From assembly GCA_020853235.1 (NCBI GenBank), contig JADYZG010000029.1, positions 1 to 64,000 of the forward strand: a stretch of 64,000 nt of DNA, written 5' to 3'. Below the pieces are notes generated by a model that worked only from the letters and a program-made list of their open reading frames with translations, made no database searches and was not told where the DNA came from. Both the position numbers and the translations under genes were made by a program. Shown one piece after another: positions 55,473-64,000 of the stretch; position 1 is the stretch's first letter, and the number at the start of each line of letters is the position of its first letter. Source of the DNA: a bacterium. Its GTDB lineage: Bacteria; Patescibacteriota; Dojkabacteria; GCA-002793355.

Positions 55473-55514
55473 TAGTGAATTATATAGAAACAAATACGCT
55501 TTGTCAGGGTACTT

Positions 55515-57257
55515 CTAGCTGAGTTTACTGACAAAATACCAGGTAACTATCCCAAGAACACTGATAAAACTAATGACAATTATGGCAACTGTTTTACTCG
55601 ATAATTTTGGTTGCGAAGTACTTTGGGTTACTGGTGGCACGGTAACAGAATTGGTTGGAGTACTGGTTACTTCAACGCCAAACGGGGCTTCTTCGGTAGA
55701 ATCAATGCTACTTGGTGTGTCGGTAATTGAATCTGTTGGAGTGGCTGTCGGTGTAGCAGTTGGTGTAGCGGTTGGAGAAGCGGTTGGTGTAGCGGTTGGA
55801 GAAGCAGTTGGTGTAGCGGTTGGAGAAGCAGTTGGTGTAGCGGTTGGAGAAGCAGTTGGTGTAGCGGTTGGAGAAGCAGTTGGTGTAGCAGTTGGTGTAG
55901 CGGTTGGAGTAGCGGTTGGAGTAGCGGTTGGTTCATCCTCATCAGTAGAAAATGAAATAACATCACCGTACGAAGTCCCCACGCCATTGGTTGCAAAGGC
56001 TCGTGCATAGTAAAGTGTATTACTCGTTAGTGATGTCAAGGTTACTGTGTGCTCTCCCAAGTCAAGAGAGTCTGAATCTTCAACAGAATCATCATCGACA
56101 GTTGGTGTTGTTGCAGAGTCTGAATAAACAACGCCGGCGGCAGTAATTGATGAACCGCTGTCGCTAACAATATCGATAACAACGGTCGCAGAGGTCTGGT
56201 CATCTGCTGTCGCTGAAGTCGTATCAACTAATGGGGTGTCTGGATCGCCTCCACCTGTAGTGAATGTTATTACATCACCATACGAGGTACCGTCTCCATT
56301 CGTTGCATACGCACGAACATGGTAATCTACATCGCTTTCTAACCCAGATAGGTTGATAGTATGTTCTCCAAAGTCAAGGTTGTCTGCATCTTCGACAGAG
56401 TCATCGTCGATATTTGGTGTTGTTGATGAATTAGAATAGACGACACCGGCAGCAGTAATGGTTGATCCGTTATCGTCAATAATGTCGATGACGACAGTCC
56501 CGGCAGTTTCCCCGTCAGCGACCGCTGACATTGTATCAACACTTGGAACATCGGTAATCAACTTGGCATTCTCTAGAGTAATCGCAAAAATACGGACATC
56601 CCCATCAATGGCAGGAAGCTCTATACTTTCGAGCGTTTTTTGATCATTAAGTGGGATTGAGAAGTGATAAATATGAGGATCAGTATTTGCGTCTGGTCCA
56701 GAGGGTGTGTTGATGTGATCTTGTGTATATGCAATAGTTTCTCCATACGTAGGCGTGGTATTTGTCCAAAGCGAGACGCCAAAATTTGTTGTAGCACTTG
56801 TTGCGTCAGTGTAGTGGATGGTGAAAGGAAGGTCTGGGGTGTCCTCGTATCCCTCTGCTGCAAGGAATTGTAATGATGTTGCATTGTTCGCGGGTAATGG
56901 GATTGTCTGTCCATTCGCACCGACACTGTTTGCACTTCCATCAGTAGTTGGTCCGGTATCAAAATCTACTGTATTTACTGTTATTGTTGCAGGAAAAGTG
57001 TCTGCTGAGTAGGTGTTGCCATCGTAATTGAAGTTTCCATCGGTTGGATTAGCATCAAAACTAATACCATCGTTATCGAAGTAGGTACTTAAGTCAACCT
57101 GAACATTCCCAAGATCTGTTATGCCAAGAACTGCCTGCTTCTTTATTGTGAACAGCCCAGAGATCCCTAAAAGAAATCCCAACAAAAAAGAAATTGAAAA
57201 TACTGCTGCTATTTGTAGCCTTTTCTTTAATATCGAATTGTTACTTAAATTTTCCAT
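55515..57257 (-). CDS. Surface protein with two repeated beta domains, PTAT stalk and C-terminal anchor
   Basis: 580 residues. N-terminal membrane helix (about 11-33); an acidic beta-rich region (about 45-235); two near-identical domains of about 100 residues (SATADxxTxxTVVIDI, ITAAGVVYS, HVRAYATNGDGTSYGDVITF and its copy), which look like fibronectin-III-like modules; a Pro-Thr-Ala/Ser stalk (about 442-505); and a C-terminal helix (about 556-575) with a short tail. Probably an adhesin-like cell-surface protein. It overlaps no neighbour and is the first leftward gene of the surface cluster. Confidence 0.75.
   Translation of the reverse strand: MENLSNNSILKKRLQIAAVFSISFLLGFLLGISGLFTIKKQAVLGITDLGNVQVDLSTYFDNDGISFDANPTDGNFNYDGNTYSADTFPATITVNTVDFDTGPTTDGSANSVGANGQTIPLPANNATSLQFLAAEGYEDTPDLPFTIHYTDATSATTNFGVSLWTNTTPTYGETIAYTQDHINTPSGPDANTDPHIYHFSIPLNDQKTLESIELPAIDGDVRIFAITLENAKLITDVPSVDTMSAVADGETAGTVVIDIIDDNGSTITAAGVVYSNSSTTPNIDDDSVEDADNLDFGEHTINLSGLESDVDYHVRAYATNGDGTSYGDVITFTTGGGDPDTPLVDTTSATADDQTSATVVIDIVSDSGSSITAAGVVYSDSATTPTVDDDSVEDSDSLDLGEHTVTLTSLTSNTLYYARAFATNGVGTSYGDVISFSTDEDEPTATPTATPTATPTATPTASPTATPTASPTATPTASPTATPTASPTATPTASPTATPTATPTATPTDSITDTPSSIDSTEEAPFGVEVTSTPTNSVTVPPVTQSTSQPKLSSKTVAIIVISFISVLGIVTWYFVSKLS
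55739..55931. repeat. Tandem repeat coding the PTAT/PTAS stalk
   Basis: 24-base units alternating GTAGCGGTTGGA and GAAGCAGTTGGT (plus strand) repeat about eight times. They encode PTATPTAS on the minus strand; unit copy number could vary without breaking the frame. Confidence 0.88.
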
Positions 57258-57398
57258 CTTTATAATCTGTGTATTTTCGACTCTACCAGCTTGATTAAAT
57301 TTTGTCGAGATATGCGAAGAAATAATCGCGTATTATTAGTGGTTTATATCTTGTCGCGTGATGGCAATCAATTATCAATGATTATGATAGAATAATGT

Positions 57399-57899
57399 AT
57401 GAGCAGATTAATCGCCTGTATTTGGTTAGCGAATAATAATGGTGAAGAAGCAGTCAAGTATTATATTGACACATTTAACTCGGCCCCCGGTAATCATGAA
57501 GGAAAACTTGGAGATATCACTAAATCACCTAAAGCTTCTGAAGAAATTTCTGGTAGACCTGCGGGTTCGGTTCTGACAGCAGAATGTGACCTTGACGGTG
57601 TTAGTTTTATGCTTCTTAATGGTGGTCCAGTGGATCAATTCAAGCTGACTGGAGGTACATCGTTTATTGTCGAGTGTGAAACTCAAGAAGAAATTGATTA
57701 CTTTTGGACAAAGCTTTCGGCTGTTCCCGAAGCAGAACAGTGTGGTTGGTGTACGGATAAATTCGGTATTACTTGGCAAATCGTTCCAAGAATTCTAGAT
57801 GAAATGATGAGAGATCCTGCAAAAGCTGAGGCTGTTACTGCGGTCTTTATGCCGATGAGGAAACTTGATCTCGAGGCAATTCGAAAGGCAGGGGAGTAG
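57399..57899 (+). CDS. PhnB-like VOC-fold protein
   Basis: 166 residues: LIACIWLANNNGEEAVKYYIDTF, VLTAECDLDGVSFMLLNGGP, FIVECETQEEIDYFWTKLS and GWCTDKFGITWQIVP are the PhnB (DUF1338-unrelated, 3-demethylubiquinone-methyltransferase-like) signature of the vicinal oxygen chelate fold. Biochemical role unknown. TGA-TAGAAT ends 5 bases before ATG 57399. Confidence 0.85.
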   Translation: MSRLIACIWLANNNGEEAVKYYIDTFNSAPGNHEGKLGDITKSPKASEEISGRPAGSVLTAECDLDGVSFMLLNGGPVDQFKLTGGTSFIVECETQEEIDYFWTKLSAVPEAEQCGWCTDKFGITWQIVPRILDEMMRDPAKAEAVTAVFMPMRKLDLEAIRKAGE

Positions 57900-57984
57900 A
57901 ATCTGAAACCCTAAAGTTTTTATTGTTAGGCAGTATAGCGTAGACCAGTATTTGTTAAAGTTGACTTGTGTTACAGTAAGGGTA

Positions 57985-58533
57985 ATGTTACCAGAAATAG
58001 TCGACGGGCCATCAATCAAACCCAAGGTTATTGAAGCTGCCTCTAAGCGTGGTAGGTTTTGTCATCTTGAATTCCATACTTCGGATTTTTCTAAAATTAA
58101 GCAACCAAGAAATGTCAATGGTTTTGCTATAGACAGCGATGGGAAATTACTTCTCGTTAAAACACGTGATGGAATGTGGGGACCGCCAGGTGGAAGAATT
58201 GAAGAAGGAGAAACTCCTGAACAAGCGTTGGTAAGGGAATTGAATGAAGAAGGAGCAGTTACAATTTCTTCTGATAACATTGAGGGACTTTTTTATACCG
58301 AAACTTTTGTTGATGAACCCGTTGGCACGTGGAAATATCTTGGTGCACGACTTAGATATGTTTGTAAGATTCAAAGGAAAGATACTTTTTTAGAAGATCC
58401 TGATGGTGATATTGTTGAGCAAGTGTATTGTGATATACAAGACTTGGGAAAATATATCGATTGGGGGGAAACGACTCAATTTCTGATTACTGCGCTGACT
58501 GCATATGCAAGAAATTCAGATAATAAAGAATAG
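57985..58533 (+). CDS. Nudix hydrolase
   Basis: 182 residues from ATG 57985. The Nudix box is complete: GGRIEEGETPEQALVRELNEEGAV (GX5EX7REUXEEXGU, written here only in part by its pattern). An N-terminal extension of about 45 residues precedes the core (FAIDSDGKLLLVKTRDGMWGPP). Substrate unknown. TGT-TACAGT ends 7 bases before this ATG, which argues against an upstream ATG at 57952. Confidence 0.85.
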   Translation: MLPEIVDGPSIKPKVIEAASKRGRFCHLEFHTSDFSKIKQPRNVNGFAIDSDGKLLLVKTRDGMWGPPGGRIEEGETPEQALVRELNEEGAVTISSDNIEGLFYTETFVDEPVGTWKYLGARLRYVCKIQRKDTFLEDPDGDIVEQVYCDIQDLGKYIDWGETTQFLITALTAYARNSDNKE

Positions 58534-58625
58534 GTGGATTGACTGTTATTTTTGTAAGTTTACTCGGGGCGGGTTGCATAGTTGGAGGAGTGGAAGATTG
58601 GTTGTGTCTTATAGTATAATTACTC

Positions 58626-60161
58626 ATGGGAAATACATCTGCAAGTGCAGCTGATCAAGAAAAGGCAACATCACTTCGAGAGAAGTTTAAGTCCGAAGGA
58701 ATGCGATTGGCAACCACATACTATAATGAAGCGCCAGAAGTTGTAAATGGAATATTGAATTTTACGAGCTGTTTCCCTCCAACCGTAAGACGGTCTTGTG
58801 TATTGTTGAATCAACATTTAAAGCCATTAGACAAGCTGTCTTCGGAAATTCGCAAATTGGCAATTGATTTACGCGTAGATGAACACCTAAAGAGGCTTAA
58901 AGAGTTGTCTATGCAGACACTGGAACAAGAGTATTGGGATCAACATAAACCTGAATATATTGCACGAATTAACGCAATGATTAAACAGTTGCCACAGGAA
59001 GAAGTGAAAGAATTGAATGAAAGCGTACAAATTGTCGTGATACCTGCAATGAATGAAACAAATCTGGATAAAACACTCGAGGTGTTAGATGGATCACTAT
59101 ATCCAACAAAATTAGATAAGAAATTTGATAAAGTAATAAAACCGATTGAGGTAGTTGTATATTTCAATCACAAGGAATCTCCTGAAGATGTTCCTGAAGA
59201 GGTGCAGCAGTCGCTTCGAATGGCGCAAAAGAAGTATAAAAATATTCGACTGCATATTGTGAGAGAACGGGTGCCACCTGACAATACTGTGCAAGATTCG
59301 AAAAAAGTTGCACTCGATTTGGCACTTATGGCAAAAGGTAATGGAAGAGATATACCAATTCTTATGCTTGACGCAGATATAAGTGAGATAAGTCATGGGA
59401 CTATTCGTAAAACGACCAGGGCATTAAACATTAATCCTTGGCTGCCACGTGCAATTTCAACTGATTATGATATCCCAAGATCCCTGTTACGAGATCATCC
59501 AGCAATGTATTATTATTTAAAAATTTACGATGCTGTTGAGGAAGTAGGTATGCTAGAAAGTCCTGCCATGATACAAAAAATATATGGAGGATTTGTACTC
59601 TCGATGGCAAAAGTATACTTGGCTGCAGGTGGTCTAGTGCCTTACAGAAATACTTTTGAGGATTCACTCTTTATGCAGCAACTGCTCTGCCTGATGAATG
59701 GAAATTTAGATACACTGGCTTTTGTGCCAATTAATTCGGTTAAGGAATTCGACGAGACAGCGCAAATCGCACCAAACCATCTTCGAGAAATTGCTGCTGT
59801 TACGGGTGGAGAGTCGGCATATGTTCGGTGGGGAAGTATCTATGAAACGCAAAGGCAAAATGTAGAAGCAGGAAGCATTAGAAAAAGTACGATAGAGAAC
59901 ACGCACCCGTTGTTAAGAAGGTATGATACAAAACAAGAATTGTACCAAGTATTAGAGACTGCGATTATATATTTCTTGGAAAATGAATATAAGGATAGTT
60001 TTCATGATTATGGAGTTCAAGCAGTTGTCTTTAATGTTTTTGTTAAAATAGCAGAAAATGCGGGATTATCAAGAACTTCAATAAATGAGATTTGGGAAAA
60101 GATTAGTCCAATGTTCCATGAAAATATGATTAAGGGGAAATTGATTAGTATGTCGATATAG
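58626..60161 (+). CDS. GT-A fold glycosyltransferase-like protein
   Basis: 511 residues. An N-terminal helical region (1-130); then IVVIPAMNETNLDKTLEVL (like the GT2 P-YNE start), IEVVVYFNHKE, and PILMLDADISEISHG with a DxD metal site (about 245). YGGFVLSMAKVYLAAGGLVP and NTFEDSLFMQQLL carry the later ED acids. The C-terminal 100 residues are helical. No membrane helix. It resembles cytosolic GT2-type transferases; donor and acceptor unknown. TATAAT ends 5 bases before the ATG. Confidence 0.65.
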   Translation: MGNTSASAADQEKATSLREKFKSEGMRLATTYYNEAPEVVNGILNFTSCFPPTVRRSCVLLNQHLKPLDKLSSEIRKLAIDLRVDEHLKRLKELSMQTLEQEYWDQHKPEYIARINAMIKQLPQEEVKELNESVQIVVIPAMNETNLDKTLEVLDGSLYPTKLDKKFDKVIKPIEVVVYFNHKESPEDVPEEVQQSLRMAQKKYKNIRLHIVRERVPPDNTVQDSKKVALDLALMAKGNGRDIPILMLDADISEISHGTIRKTTRALNINPWLPRAISTDYDIPRSLLRDHPAMYYYLKIYDAVEEVGMLESPAMIQKIYGGFVLSMAKVYLAAGGLVPYRNTFEDSLFMQQLLCLMNGNLDTLAFVPINSVKEFDETAQIAPNHLREIAAVTGGESAYVRWGSIYETQRQNVEAGSIRKSTIENTHPLLRRYDTKQELYQVLETAIIYFLENEYKDSFHDYGVQAVVFNVFVKIAENAGLSRTSINEIWEKISPMFHENMIKGKLISMSI

Positions 60162-60293
60162 GTAATTTAAGTGTATTGACATATTTAGAAGCAGAATCAC
60201 CGAGGTTGCTATGGAAGTCTTTTTAAGTGAGTGACATATAGGCCGGCAAATGCTACAATACTATAGGATTAATATTATTTGCCTGAGAAAATT

Positions 60294-61601
60294 ATGGGTA
60301 AAGATTTCGAAAATAGTCCCCAAAAGGAAGGTATAGATAGTCTTATTAACCCACTTATTACTTACATTTCAGGAATCGTGGTGGGGAGAGAACAAGAAGT
60401 GTGTGAGTCTCCAAAATTTCAACGAAATCTTCGGGAGCTTTTACTCACCGGAGCGACCATTTTTGAGAGTAATCAGTTTGTCGAACAGTCATTAGTCAAG
60501 CAAATGGTCCGAAATTCGAGAGAGTTCCTGCGTGAACCAGGGGATAGACGCGGTTTGGAAAAAGAACTGCGGAGAATGATAACCCCCGAAGTAGCTCGTG
60601 AGTATCAAAAAAACGGAATTTCAAGATTGGTAACACCGTTAGGAGTTATTTCATTTGAGCAGGATGCGCTGCATCTAAACCCAGTTAATTACAGAGAAAC
60701 AATTGCTTCGTCTGATAATGCGGTCAAGTTGGAGTTGCTTCCAACAACGGATGCTGCAAAAAGTCATGGTGCAGGTAAGGAATTGACCACTGCTGCTATA
60801 GAATCTAGACGGCCAGAGATGCCTGACAAGGGGGGAAATAGACAACAAGCAACAAGTCGAACGGTGTTTTCTGCCGCCTTTAGCGCCGTTTTTGGGTTCG
60901 TTAGTCTAACTACACAGGTGCCTGCATTATCGAATAGCGGTATGGTGTGTCCGAGTGATCTAAGAAACCTACCGGCCAATGTATTGATTATCCCAGAATT
61001 GCCCTTGGGTGTTACCGCATGCAAGATTTACAACCCAATTATTGATGAAAATGGAGCAATTATTGGCTACGAGCCCAACAATGGCACCTTAGAAATTCAC
61101 ATAGACGAGGGAAAGGCAGTTGATATTCTGGAGCTTTGTAGTTTGACACAGCAAAGTAACCCGGAGTTAGTAGATATGTGTGTAGCAGCCATTAGACGTG
61201 GTTCTCAGGATGGATTGGTTTCTAATAAATATGCTGCAGGTGCTACAACGATTTCGTTAGAGTTTACGGATGGTGAAATAACAATTGGAAAATCCGGTTT
61301 TCTCCAATTATTCGGAGAAAAAGTTGTAATTTCACCTGATTTCCTACTTGCGGGAATTAGGTATATTGGGACGTTAGATGAACAGCAAATAAAGGCAATA
61401 ATTCAAAATCCACTTCATACACCAACGCCTTTCAGTCAAAATACTCAAACTTTGTCACCAGAGGATGAAGCTGAATACTCCGGGAATACGCCAGAAGAAA
61501 TTAAGCGTTCAAATGATATGGCGATGGGCGTCTTGACGTTAATAATTTCTGCATTGATACTCATACCGTGGTACAACGAAAGACGGGGTAAAAAGAAGTG
61601 A
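60294..61601 (+). CDS. Two-helix membrane protein of unknown function
   Basis: 435 residues from ATG 60294. A cytoplasmic helical part (about 1-185) is followed by a membrane helix (about 192-212), a roughly 190-residue outside domain with cysteines (MVCPSDL, VTACKIY, LELCSL, DMCVAAI), a linker and a C-terminal helix (about 410-430, AMGVLTLIISALILIPWY) with a basic tail. Not recognised. TGC-TACAAT (60251-60259) would give a leader of about 28 bases. An in-frame TTG at 60279 is also possible as start. Confidence 0.6.
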   Translation: MGKDFENSPQKEGIDSLINPLITYISGIVVGREQEVCESPKFQRNLRELLLTGATIFESNQFVEQSLVKQMVRNSREFLREPGDRRGLEKELRRMITPEVAREYQKNGISRLVTPLGVISFEQDALHLNPVNYRETIASSDNAVKLELLPTTDAAKSHGAGKELTTAAIESRRPEMPDKGGNRQQATSRTVFSAAFSAVFGFVSLTTQVPALSNSGMVCPSDLRNLPANVLIIPELPLGVTACKIYNPIIDENGAIIGYEPNNGTLEIHIDEGKAVDILELCSLTQQSNPELVDMCVAAIRRGSQDGLVSNKYAAGATTISLEFTDGEITIGKSGFLQLFGEKVVISPDFLLAGIRYIGTLDEQQIKAIIQNPLHTPTPFSQNTQTLSPEDEAEYSGNTPEEIKRSNDMAMGVLTLIISALILIPWYNERRGKKK

Positions 61602-61650
61602 GCACACCTCTCAAAACTGCGAAGAGTGCCTTGCAATGAGGACAACAGTG

Positions 61651-61677
61651 GGTGAGGTATTGACCTTGTTGCTCACC
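61651..61677 (+). terminator. Weak hairpin after the 60294 gene
   Basis: GGTGAG (61651-61656) can pair with CTCACC (61672-61677), followed by a T-rich stretch (TATGTTTCTTC). Shared by convergent genes; only moderately stable. Confidence 0.35.
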
Positions 61678-61687
61678 TATGTTTCTT

Positions 61688-62896
61688 CTATTTATCGTCA
61701 TCGTACAAAATAACCCCCATTCTTTTTATTGCGACTAGCTTTTCGCCTTTGTTCGCGACTTTTAACTTTCTTCTAAGCCTTGAAATTACTTTGTCTTGCG
61801 CCCAAAGTGAAAACTTCTCATAATTATCTTTCCAAAGAACCTTTTGAATATCCTCTTTTGGTACAAGCGCATTTTTTCTTGATTTCAAGAACTCGTATAA
61901 TTGTAATTCCCTGCCCGTAAATAAGCTAATACCGCTTTGTGCAATATAATCATCTGGGAGGCTCTTGCAGTAATCGAAGAATATTTTGGAATATATTTGC
62001 AGATATCCAAGAATAGGGACGTCGGTTCTAGGTATCTTCCCTTTTGCATATTTGAGTATTAGTCGTTGGTTCTCTAGACTGAAAGTTTTTCGATATTCTT
62101 CTAAATACTCAGTAATTAACGGATTGTTTGCGAGAACTTTCTGCCAACCTTTTTTAAATCCAGTGTCTTGCAATATTAAGAACGCGTCATATATTAGTGA
62201 ATAGTTGCCGCCGCAATAGGTGTAAATATCTTTTCGCATTTTTTTGTTAAGTATTAATTTGTAACGATCTGTAAATACCTCAATCCAATAGTCGGTTTCT
62301 TCTTGATTTAAATCGGGGAAATAAAGTAGTGTTTCGCAGAGAGGGTAAGTCAATTTTTGTAAAAAGCGTGACGGTGAATGTTCCATCGGATCGATGTCGT
62401 CAAGTAAAAACCAGAACGAACACGCAGGTGAAGTAACGATCTTTCGAGTTCTGTATAGGGCCATAAGAGATTCTGCTGCGATTGCTGGAATATCTTTAAG
62501 CCGGTCAATTTTATAAAAAATAATGACGAGGCGTCTCCCTGCATCTGATAGTGTGGTAATGTATTGTTGTAGTGATCCAAGTAGTACCGCGGTATCATCA
62601 GTCACAATGTGTTTATATTCTTTATCGGTTTGCGAAATTGAGATACTTAATTGGTGAAGCCAATAATAAGGATTGTCGGATATCAATGGTGTTGGCTCAA
62701 AGAAAACAATTACGGCGTTGCGAGGTAGGTATTTATTAAATACATCTCTTTTTCCAAGAACATACATCAAGAGGCCAGATTTGATTGACTTGTAAGTACC
62801 AATAATACTTCCTGATTTACCTATAGATAATTCGTTAAAGAAGGGAGTAAGTCTTTTGAGTATGTCTTTTTGTGGTAGCGGTTGATGCTTCGTCAC
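61688..62896 (-). CDS. AAA-like ATPase fused to an OmpR-type winged helix (transcription regulator)
   Basis: 402 residues from GTG 62896. The N-terminal part (about 20-230) has ELSIGKSGSIIGTY in the place of a Walker A loop, without the canonical GxxGxGKS, and RLVIIFYKIDRL in the place of Walker B, so it is an Orc/STAND-like ATPase with degenerate nucleotide motifs. A helical bundle follows, then a C-terminal winged helix: LFTGRELQLYEFLKSRKNAL, EDIQKVLW, VISRLRRKL. It likely binds DNA through this end. TGA-TATACT (62908-62900) overlaps the upstream ATG frame and ends 5 bases... before GTG (VTKHQPLPQKD), so the GTG is preferred. Confidence 0.7.
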   Translation of the reverse strand: MTKHQPLPQKDILKRLTPFFNELSIGKSGSIIGTYKSIKSGLLMYVLGKRDVFNKYLPRNAVIVFFEPTPLISDNPYYWLHQLSISISQTDKEYKHIVTDDTAVLLGSLQQYITTLSDAGRRLVIIFYKIDRLKDIPAIAAESLMALYRTRKIVTSPACSFWFLLDDIDPMEHSPSRFLQKLTYPLCETLLYFPDLNQEETDYWIEVFTDRYKLILNKKMRKDIYTYCGGNYSLIYDAFLILQDTGFKKGWQKVLANNPLITEYLEEYRKTFSLENQRLILKYAKGKIPRTDVPILGYLQIYSKIFFDYCKSLPDDYIAQSGISLFTGRELQLYEFLKSRKNALVPKEDIQKVLWKDNYEKFSLWAQDKVISRLRRKLKVANKGEKLVAIKRMGVILYDDDK

Positions 62897-62973
62897 GGCT
62901 AAGTATATCATAAATGTCAGAAACGGTCAGGGTGGTGTCAAGTATCCCATAGTCGGTACTGGTATATTTACCC

Positions 62974-63453
62974 ATGATAGAGAAAAATTTCGATAAAGAA
63001 TACATAAAAAAGTGTATTAGCCTCGCGAATCAGGCGTATAATGTAGATAAGGATGTTCCGTTTGCCTGCATAATCGTTAGGAAGGATGAAATTGTAGCAA
63101 TCGCAAAAAATCGCGCTACAAAGGGCGACATTACCAGACATGCTGAAATTCTAGCAATACAGGAAGCTCAAAAAATACTTGATTCATCAGATTTAAGTGA
63201 ATGTACGTTATACAGTAATGTAGAGCCTTGCCCCATGTGTTCGTTTATGATTCGCGAATCAAGAATAGCAAAGGTGTGTTTTTCTTTGTCCTCTCCTAAA
63301 ATGGGGGGGTATTCTAAATGGCCAATATTACAAGATGAGGCGTTGGGGCATATTTATCCTTTTAGCAAACCACCAAAAATAGTAAAGGGTATTTTGAAGC
63401 ATGAAGCAAAACGTGATTTCGAAAAACTTGGGTGGGTAGTTTTTAGTGAGTAA
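62974..63453 (+). CDS. Zinc nucleoside/nucleotide deaminase family protein
   Basis: 159 residues. RHAEILAIQEA (HAE: zinc His and catalytic Glu) and NVEPCPMCSFMI (PCxxC zinc cysteines) define the CDA/TadA superfamily; FSLSSPKMGGYSKW follows where TadA-type and guanine deaminases differ. The length and the lack of a TadA-like C-terminus suggest guanine or cytosine deaminase-like activity. TGG-TATATT ends 5 bases before ATG 62974. Confidence 0.85.
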   Translation: MIEKNFDKEYIKKCISLANQAYNVDKDVPFACIIVRKDEIVAIAKNRATKGDITRHAEILAIQEAQKILDSSDLSECTLYSNVEPCPMCSFMIRESRIAKVCFSLSSPKMGGYSKWPILQDEALGHIYPFSKPPKIVKGILKHEAKRDFEKLGWVVFSE

Positions 63454-63711
63454 AATGGAAATTTTATGCGTAGTTGATGTTATACGAAGCATAGAAGACT
63501 CGTCTATACGAGTGTTGAAATACTCAATTTCTTGTTTTAACTCTAGTAGATAAGTTTATTTTTTGTATTTTCGTGTTCTGTTATTACGTGATATTTTGTT
63601 AATTCTTCTATTCGAGTCGCAGCGGGAATTTATGAAAAACTGTGGGTAGGCCCATAATGGGTCCAACGGCGGGGGGAGTAATGAACCTGCTGATATAGAG
63701 TTTGTAGATTG
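63454..63711. other. Intergenic region without a recognised gene
   Basis: AT-rich with a hairpin ACTCGT (63498-63503)/ACGAGT (63508-63513) shortly after the deaminase gene, which may help stop transcription, and a GC-richer patch near 63640-63690 (GGGTAGGCCCATAATGGGTC). No promoter, RNA family or reading frame was recognised. Confidence 0.4.
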
Positions 63712-64000
63712 TTATTCCCTTGGTGTAAACCCTATTTTTGTGTAATGGAGATAGTGCAAATTCACCAGACCTCCGCATCGTAACTCCCTATAGTTGGTAT
63801 CATTAGTCCAATCCATTTCATAAGATAATCGCAAGGGGATCCTAATTTGTATTGGTGGAGTAGTGTCGATGTATACATACCTGAACGCAAAACGGTATTT
63901 TTTTATTCCTCCACCTATTGAACATCCTCCTGTGTAGTTATGTAACCCTTCACGTAAATCTTTGTATGCATTTATAGGTTGCAAAAGTACAAAAATACTT
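63712..64000 (-). CDS. Partial ORF at the right edge, unknown
   Basis: The leftward frame is open from the window edge to the stop at 63712, about 95 codons, so the N-terminus may lie outside. Contents include GGCSIGGGIKKYRFAFRYVY and TTPPIQIRIPLRLSYEMDW, with beta-strand-like alternation. Internal TTG 63984 could also be a start. No family recognised. Confidence 0.35.
   Translation of the reverse strand, partial: SIFVLLQPINAYKDLREGLHNYTGGCSIGGGIKKYRFAFRYVYIDTTPPIQIRIPLRLSYEMDWTNDTNYRELRCGGLVNLHYLHYTKIGFTPRE

Noticed and set aside
52470-55931. CRISPR-like array in the tandem repeats
   Set aside because: Units are 6 or 24 bases without unique spacers and encode Pro-Thr stalks in frame.

Overview
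The window is a 64 kb stretch of an AT-rich bacterial chromosome that uses the standard code: TAA, TAG and TGA all end genes. The gene content suggests a Patescibacteria (CPR) genome, possibly Microgenomates-like. Pointers are a MurF-like ligase with a membrane segment in place of its N-domain, a MutY-like glycosylase without Fe-S cysteines, many small anchored surface proteins with PT-rich stalks, type IV pilus PilN/PilO, and a stand-alone groEL. The lineage is inferred; no 16S rRNA or ribosomal protein is present to fix it.

Bases 1 to about 6590 are the right end of an integrated mobile island. It holds the C-terminal two thirds of a very large STAND/NACHT-like NTPase (probable phage defence), an XRE repressor with a palindromic operator, a DUF4352 protein, a MerR-like regulator, a 53-residue helper ORF and a large serine recombinase. 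The recombinase frame runs into the antisense strand of the tmRNA gene ssrA (6591-7012, minus), so the island appears to sit in the 3' end of ssrA. The tmRNA looks intact and seems to encode an unusually long tag of 34 codons.

From 7.1 to 19 kb come a ZIP metal transporter, a UbiA prenyltransferase and a peptidoglycan precursor cluster: murD, alr, a MurC/MurE hybrid ligase, a rifampin-phosphotransferase-like enzyme broken by an in-frame TAG, ddl, and convergent murF. From 19 to 36 kb are housekeeping genes: MutY-like, groEL under a CIRCE operator, an ATP-grasp ligase, tgt, rpoD, pilN/pilO, HIT, an AI-2E transporter, a HAD hydrolase behind a strongly foldable RNA segment, an M3-like peptidase, msrBA and tag.

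From 34.5 to 63 kb the genome mostly builds and remodels the cell surface: a PGRP-type amidase, subtilase, secreted HExxH proteins, GT2/GT4 glycosyltransferases, an acyltransferase and PT-rich anchored proteins. A GT2 polysaccharide synthase and a GH18 hydrolase with two chitin-binding modules form a translationally coupled pair inside a 3972 bp unit bounded by a perfect 41 bp direct repeat. The right end has VOC, Nudix, an AAA-like/winged-helix regulator and a deaminase.

A window-wide signal is that 27 or more genes have a -10 hexamer (often extended, TGnTAnnnT) ending only 5-7 bases before the start codon. This implies mostly leaderless mRNAs, and it was used to fix many starts. Genes inside the mobile island lack it, and one there has a Shine-Dalgarno sequence instead.
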